Assembly (NCBI RefSeq): GCF_963855985.1
Contig: NC_087095.1
Location: 9,558,001-9,622,000, forward strand
Direction of reading: 5' to 3'
DNA length: 64,000 bases
Origin: Ostrinia nubilalis
Taxonomy: Eukaryota; Arthropoda; Insecta; Lepidoptera; Crambidae
Below are positions 57,961 through 64,000 of this stretch, piece by piece (the stretch's first letter is position 1; each line of letters opens with the position of its first letter). The position numbers were made by a program, and so were the translations under genes. The notes under the pieces are model-generated. The model made no database searches and was not told the origin of the DNA. It saw only the letters and a program-made list of their open reading frames with translations.

Positions 57961-58065
57961 GAAAGCGACCGCCAATGCGGTCAAGCTGTAGATCCTGGCT
58001 ACACAGGAGTTGCAGCGGTGGGAACGAGAGGTGGGAATAGTCCCGTTACAGTCTCCTTCATGACC
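57961..58065 (-). repeat. Dispersed repeat copy C (CTGCAACTCCTGTG family)
   Basis: On the minus strand it contains CACCGCTGCAACTCCTGTG, TAGCCAGGATCTACAGC and TTGACCGC, matching the 5' part of copies A and B. It is truncated after the GACCGC word. Confidence 0.7.
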
Positions 58066-61000
58066 TCTGAGGTAATCTAGAATACAAAATTTTCTTACCC
58101 GAAGTCTGTTTATACAATTTTAAAAATAGTACATATTTGATGTTAATAAGGTAGTTTTGCGTCCCAGTCAACATTGTTATCAAAGAAATTAGATTAATCG
58201 CTTATTACCGCGGAGTGCAGCAGACGCAGCATAGGTTAGTATTACAGGTTTAATTAATTACGTAACGGCCGTACTTGCCGCTGTTAATTGAACAAAAAAC
58301 TCTTATGGAGGCGCTTATGCATAATTCAGTGTAGAGATATTCGTCGAGCGTTAATATATCGCGTCATGAAGGATACTGTAAGAAATATATTATTCTATAA
58401 CATAAGGTCATCGCCATCGCTGATGATCGATTGTAATTATTCTGCGACCGACAATAACAACTTTTTAATTGATTAAAAACCATTGACTTGGTGATTGATG
58501 CGGCAGGCAACAAATGTGGCGAAAATTCTATGAATCTCTAGTAGAAATATGTGTACTTCTAGTGTAAGACGATCTCTTGTAATTTTTAGCGAGTCTTTTA
58601 ACATGTTTTTTGTTCTTTTCTGTAAGAATTTATCTATACCCACTAGTTTCTGCCTGCGGCTGCACCCGCGTGGATTTCAGTGTCACGAAAACTGATGCGT
58701 GACCTGCAACCAAAATTACGTAAACAAATCTTATAATATTTAATAGAAATAGTCTTTATTTTTAATGAAATCATATAAATTAACTGTAACATTCCGTACT
58801 TGAAAAATAAAGTTTCAGCCGATATTTTTTTCCTGATAGTTATTCCCTTATTTCTACTAACTTTCTTTTATTTATCTCTGCATGAAGCTCTATAAATTTC
58901 AGGAGTGACAACTAACAAACATGCGAATACTGCATTTTTATGATGAATGTTACCTACCTAGTTTGGAAGTAAGTATAACTTGTTTTAATAATTTAGTTTA
59001 CCAAGTAATACCTAAGCAAATTGAGCCGTCTTTTACATGAATATCGCAAAAATAAGTTACTGGTAATATTTTAACTATGTTGGTTTGCTTGATTTTGCCA
59101 TAATAAATCATTTACATCAACCATCGCTCAGGTAGTACCTACTCAATATTTCTCTTTTAACAACAGTACACGTCATGAGTTGACGCGCATGATTGAATTT
59201 TATGTTTATTTATAGTTATGGTGTAAGAATAGGGTCTGCGTCATCTAATATAATATTGCGTTATTTAATATAAAATACATTCATAAGTATATCCGTCTTT
59301 TAGTTTCTCCGGTATTCAAAAGACCTAGGTAAAATGACTCTACCTTAACATCGGCCATAAGAAACACGTTTTACCCTTCGTAAATAACACCTTTAAAGAG
59401 CTGCGCCGATTCCAACACCATAATAGAACCATGTAATAGCTTTGCATTATGACATAATCCGTATATGTCAGGTATATTAATAGTCGGTAAATATTCCTTT
59501 ATTGTTTCCATTTTGCGCTTTATATCGTTCGGCATAAGGAATATACAAATAAATAATAAATAAATAAATAAATATCCTTGGACATTTGTAATGGAATTAA
59601 TTATGCAAAAAATGCGTTTCATTTGAATAATGCGTGTGTAATTAATGTGCGTATCGTTAGAACTGGTACGAAGAATGCTAATAGCTCGCATAGAAACGTT
59701 GTCACTGGCTGGTATTAGAATTATGCGTAGTGTTTTTGCCGTAACGGTCGTGCGTGGCAAATCGTGTGCGTACGCGCACTACGCACCAGTGCGTGAGGCG
59801 TGATGGGCATGGATCAATGGACGCATGCGTAAGTAAGCAAGTAAGTGTATATTAAACAAGACATACATACTTTGTTACTGTTAATTTGTTGAATCGGACC
59901 TTTTCAAAGAGCGCAACATGAAAATTTGAATTTATTTAAAGTAGATTTATAAATAGTAGAGTACTGAACAACGAGAAATCAGCTTAAGGACTACGCCGAC
60001 AGCCCAGAGGCTTGGTGATGGCGACTTTATTTCTAAAGAATCATGTCGACGACTAGTATCAATACGAGCAATCTGTCGTAACGAATTTTATGCCTTTATC
60101 ACTTGCAAACTTTATCACAGAAATAGTAATAAATAAAATTCTATTCCATTCTATTTTCTATGACTTTCGGGAACATGTCAAAAGTCGACGACTTATGTCG
60201 GTGGTCGACGGGTGAATGAGAATGAGAAAACTCTGCGCGTACGCAATTAACGGCGCGTACGCTGGCACCATCACGCTTCTTTATTGTTAATTACTTGTAC
60301 GTACACAATAATTATAGTTGAATATCTTGTACTCTCTGTAATTCTATTCTTATAGGGTTTTTAGTTACTTTTTTAATGTTTCATTCAATTAATTTAGTTG
60401 TAAATACAATGAAAGTCAGAATCTTTGGCGCTTACAACAAATAAAAGTAAAAGTATTATTGTCTTTAATATTATTGGTACGGTACTTTACTGCAGAGCTG
60501 GTCTGATGAGGCAGTCACGTGTTCAACAGCTTTTGTTCACGTCCATATTTGGGCATAACGCTGGAGTAAAAATTACTAAGCTAGACAATCGGTTAGGAAT
60601 GAAAATTCTTACAGCATAGGTTTAAAAAGAAACACGTATACCAAATCCGTACTTAATTATATAGTTACGACTACATCCTTCACTGGCGTACTGGAAGTTC
60701 TTATCTCAATCAACTAAATGAACTTTTGATAGAAATTACATTCTTTAGTGATAAATATTGTAGTCCTTAACAGCCTCTAATGGCAGGCACAGACAACAGC
60801 ACATCCAATTAGACATTGTTGTTATAAAAACGCTTTTATCTACTTATTACAGCTGCCTAAGGTACAGCATTCAGTACTAGCTTAATATACTGTCGTCTGC
60901 GCCGCAGTGAAAAATTTAATATCAAGTCAAAAGCGCCACTTAATGATAAGTTCGCACGTCCATCTTCACGGAACGCTAGGCGCTCCGACGCGCCTGATCA

Positions 61001-61895
61001 CCCTCGTGGTAAATAAGCTCTGTTTCTATCATTGTTGAAAGAATAACGATTAATAAATATTACATACATATTAATGCACCTCCGATACATGCTCACATAT
61101 TTATAAACAAAGAAATTTACGTATTTAGACATGAGATACGTGATCCAAAAGGCAATAGCTATCTTTTTAGAATTCATTTTTATTTGAGCCGTTAGATTGA
61201 TGATTTAGGCGTGATTTCTAATTGAGTTTTTATTTATAATTGATAGCTGTTACTGAGTACGCCCATAATTTTCCTTGTATTCACGTTATAGATACGAAGC
61301 GCGTAGAGTCAACGGCCAAGATTTTTTCGTAGAGACGGCGCTCCGGAAAGCTAATAAAAAGGACTCTCTGACCGACGGACGGATGGTTAAGACTGAGGTA
61401 ATCATTAGAATCATATTATTATAGATGTATAGTTGACATCTATGGAATGCTTTAATCAAATGGTAATTATTTTAATTAGGCACCTATCACACCTATTTGT
61501 GTGTAGACAAGTGTTCATTGCTTAGTATTCTTAAGTTTAAAAAAGTAGAAATAGAACTTTCTCCTTGTTGTTCTGTCCATGTCGAGACAGTAATGCCAAT
61601 TAGGTCTTTAATAGACAAGTTTAATCCTTAAAATGCAGCTTAATTGAATATTAACATCTAGCGAACAGTGTAGAATAACGGCCGCCTGACCGGTGGATTG
61701 CGTTCAATAAATACAAGCTAAGGCTGTGGATTCAAAACTGAAAATACTATTGTATTGACCATACGACTCAATTATGTTTTTTAGAAGTCCTGCATAGTTT
61801 TGGTCTAGGTAATGTTATGTGATAATTGGAACTACTTAATTATCATGATTACGAAAGCTCACATCAAATTAAGCACTGTACACTGTAGTGTCTTA
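58066..61895. other. Unassigned AT-rich DNA
   Basis: Positions 58641-58685 (ACTAGTTTCTGCCTGCGGC, CACCCGCGTGG) are a fragment of the LINE/SINE tail family seen at 21049. The 129-codon minus frame at 59371-59760 has no recognisable motif and is probably chance. Nothing else is supported. Confidence 0.4.
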
Positions 61896-61981
61896 CAGGG
61901 TGTCCCAAAAAGAACGTGCCAAACTTAAGGAGCTGACTAATGGATGACCATTACAAAAACAGCTTTTTTCGGGACATCCTG
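61896..61981. mobile_element. Tc1/mariner-type MITE with TA duplication
   Basis: Starts CAGGGTGTCCCAAAAAG and ends CTTTTTTCGGGACATCCTG, imperfect inverted repeats, with TA on both sides (61894-61895 and 61982-61983). It is only 86 bp and noncoding. These ends resemble a group of short insect MITEs. Confidence 0.65.
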
Positions 61982-61983
61982 TA

Positions 61984-63632
61984 TAGATTTGGAAAGTGCT
62001 ATATTGCAATGGAAATGTAAAGTCTGATGTGCAGTCGAGTGCATACTAAAAAGTTTTACAAATGAATTCGAATAATCACTCATCTGATATTTTATGATGA
62101 TTCTGTATTGTAAATCACTTCGCAACTACAATCACATGAAAAAACTGCCAAGTGTTTTTAAGCAAACATGAATTAGGCAGTAAAAAGACAAAACACATTT
62201 TATTACTTTCGTGGTCATGATTGAAGACAAAAAGGTGTTACAATGGAAGTGAATCAATAAATTAGTAATCGATTATCCAAAAAACGAATGATCTAGTTGT
62301 CATAAAAGTGAAGTATTAGTTTAATAGTTATTTGATTCATATAGTCTACATAGCTGCTATTAAGTGCTAATTTAGTCTTAAGAAGTTTTTATTACCGAAA
62401 TCGTTAAATAATAGTGATAGATTATGCAGTTTGAAACAAATAGCTGTTGCATCCTACGTTCCTGGTCCAAAAATGGAAGTTGTTTTGTCTGTTAACAATA
62501 ATTGAAACATTACAAACTGACTCTACATAAATAGTGCTGTTTGAACTTTTATTGTGATTAAGATAGAGTTCAAAGTAGCTTGTATAATATTACCTACCGG
62601 TAGGGTTGACGGCACATAAAACCGTTAATTGTCTGCGTACTTAGTCTAGTGGCCTTTGGCAACATCTGCTAGTTATGAAAGTTGATAAAAACTAAGCTAG
62701 AAGTGTATTTGCTGTTCTTCCGTTGCGTAGAAATGTCAACAGTTTTGAATTATGATCCCATTACGTCCACCAAGATAAGTTTTAATCTATGTTTAAATCT
62801 CCTTGAAGTCCGTTTTATTTAATAAAAAATTTAGACTTTACATTAATTTAAAATGTAATGTCCTAAAGCTTACGAACTATGTTTCATTTTCTACATGCTT
62901 AACTTTGCCAATACAATAAAGTGTAATTTGTAGCCACCTCAAATGGTAAGCATATTATTTGGTAATTAACTTAATCAATACCGAATTGATTAATTAAAAG
63001 GCCAAAATCAAATCTACTAAGGCCTGAAAATGCACATCACTTTCAGTTAACAATTACGAGTATTAACTGGTTTGAGATCAATTTGTCAATGGATTTAGCA
63101 TACTAATGACAGTTTTGACAGCTCATAAAAAGTATGTCAATTAGTTGAAGGTGTCTACTAGCTATTTGTTCCTAACGATCTTCTAAATAGTGCCGTGCAC
63201 CAAACTTAGAAGAGCTACCGTTATAATGTCGAGACAATAATAGGTCTTTTGTCTTTTTATTAATCTTCTTGAGTATAATTCTGAAGGTTTTGGGGTGAAG
63301 AAATGGGAGCATAGTACAACCCAAACAGTAAAAAAGACATGTACATTATATTCTGGGGACATTTCCATACTCAGACAGAGGTGTAAAAAGCCTCAAGAAA
63401 ATCCAACATTATTTTCCTTAATTGCTAAAATTACTTTAGAACGACCGTACGGTTACCAACTTGGCTATTATTCAAACGGGTAAATACATATTGTCTTATA
63501 CATGTAACCCATATCTATTTACCTTCACATACATTTGTTTCTTTATACGAAATGAATTTAGAGCTGGCAATCAACATACAAAATGTTTTGAATTGAACTC
63601 AATAAGACATTGCAAGTAGTTGAGAATACTAA
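61984..63632. other. Unassigned AT-rich DNA
   Basis: Only chance frames of about 60 codons; no recognised repeat or RNA. Confidence 0.45.
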
Positions 63633-63750
63633 GGTAAGGATTTCACCACCATATTGTAACTGTGACTGTAATCATAACCGATGTTTTTTGTATGGAATTT
63701 GATAGACTTGATGTTTGTTAAAGTTAAAGTAAGATGGTGCAAACCAACCT
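63633..63750 (+). mobile_element. Harbinger-like MITE, diverged copy
   Basis: Flanked by TAA (63630-63632 and 63751-63753). It shares TTTTTTGTATGGAATTTG and AAAGTTAAAGTAAGATGGTG with 53016-53132, in the same orientation. One end (GGTAAGGATTTCACCACC) is more decayed. Confidence 0.65.
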
Positions 63751-63753
63751 TAA

Positions 63754-64000
63754 TGTATGTTCAAAATATGAAAGTAATAAAAAATGATAATACTGTATCA
63801 CAGCAAATATTGAGCTCACAGACGGTCATTACGCAACATCCAGGCATTTAGGCTACCTAATAAGGAAGCCTAGGCAGACCCTCGCAGACGTCTAGCCGAC
63901 GCAAAAAATAATACCGGTTCATCACAAAACTCGATCCACGATAGAAGGTCATCCAGTCGCATGCAGTTTTTAGAATTCCGTATTTCTTTTTCCTAATCTC
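63754..64000. other. Unassigned DNA
   Basis: Nothing recognised; continues past the window edge. Confidence 0.45.

Noticed and set aside
59371..59760. 129-codon minus-strand open frame
   Set aside because: No domain or splice context; composition follows the local AT-rich DNA.
1..64000. Search by eye for well-known insect miRNAs
   Set aside because: No mature miRNA that I could recall was seen; the hairpins found look like MITEs or foldbacks.

Overview
The window looks like a stretch of a lepidopteran (moth or butterfly) nuclear genome. It is AT-rich, sprinkled with short TAGGTAGGTAC/GTACCTAC-type words, and carries several repeat families that I know from Lepidoptera: ends containing AAATCGGCCAAGTG, ACCGACTTCAAAAAAGGAGG, GGACGTCCACTGCTGAACAT and ACGAAGTCGCGGGC. 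The species cannot be named from this sequence. I found no convincing host protein-coding gene, true tRNA, rRNA or recognisable miRNA. Apart from one retrotransposon, the short open frames look like chance frames or frames inside repeats. The window is probably intergenic or a long intron.

Layout. 1-2032: decayed copies of a lepidopteran repeat. 2033-7602: a full-length, apparently intact non-LTR retrotransposon of the I group (gag-like ORF1; endonuclease, reverse transcriptase, RNase H and zinc-knuckle ORF2; poly-A tail), flanked by a target duplication of about 10-13 bp inside an older repeat. 7603-21813: mostly unassigned AT-rich DNA with tRNA-like fragments, MITEs, a tandemly duplicated exon-like block (18759-19258) and LINE/SINE debris. 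21814-26910: a young, coding-less element with apparently identical 363-bp LTR-like ends (TGTCGG...GCGACA) and a 4-bp target duplication. Its interior is built of tandem-repeat modules, including 15 exact copies of a 19-mer and an array of about 15 hairpins with an invariant TCCCTG loop and varying but self-complementary stems. 27172-27545: two opposed tRNA-derived units. 28742-31095: a hAT-like element with a perfect 8-bp duplication and a second TIR element nested in it. 32774-34328: a Helitron-like element. 34390-35221: another hAT-like element with a perfect 8-bp duplication. 35230-64000: mostly unassigned DNA with short repeats, a pogo-like deletion derivative (44791-45881), a 38-bp-armed hairpin (52901-53008), Harbinger-like MITEs and Tc1/mariner-like MITEs.

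How the parts work together. Only the non-LTR element encodes what it needs to move. Every other element is non-autonomous and would depend on enzymes encoded elsewhere. The most unusual object is the hairpin array at 25286-25772 inside the coding-less LTR element. Its stem changes tend to preserve pairing while the loop stays fixed, which suggests selection for a folded nucleic acid (packaging, replication or protein binding) or an unusual palindrome-generating process.
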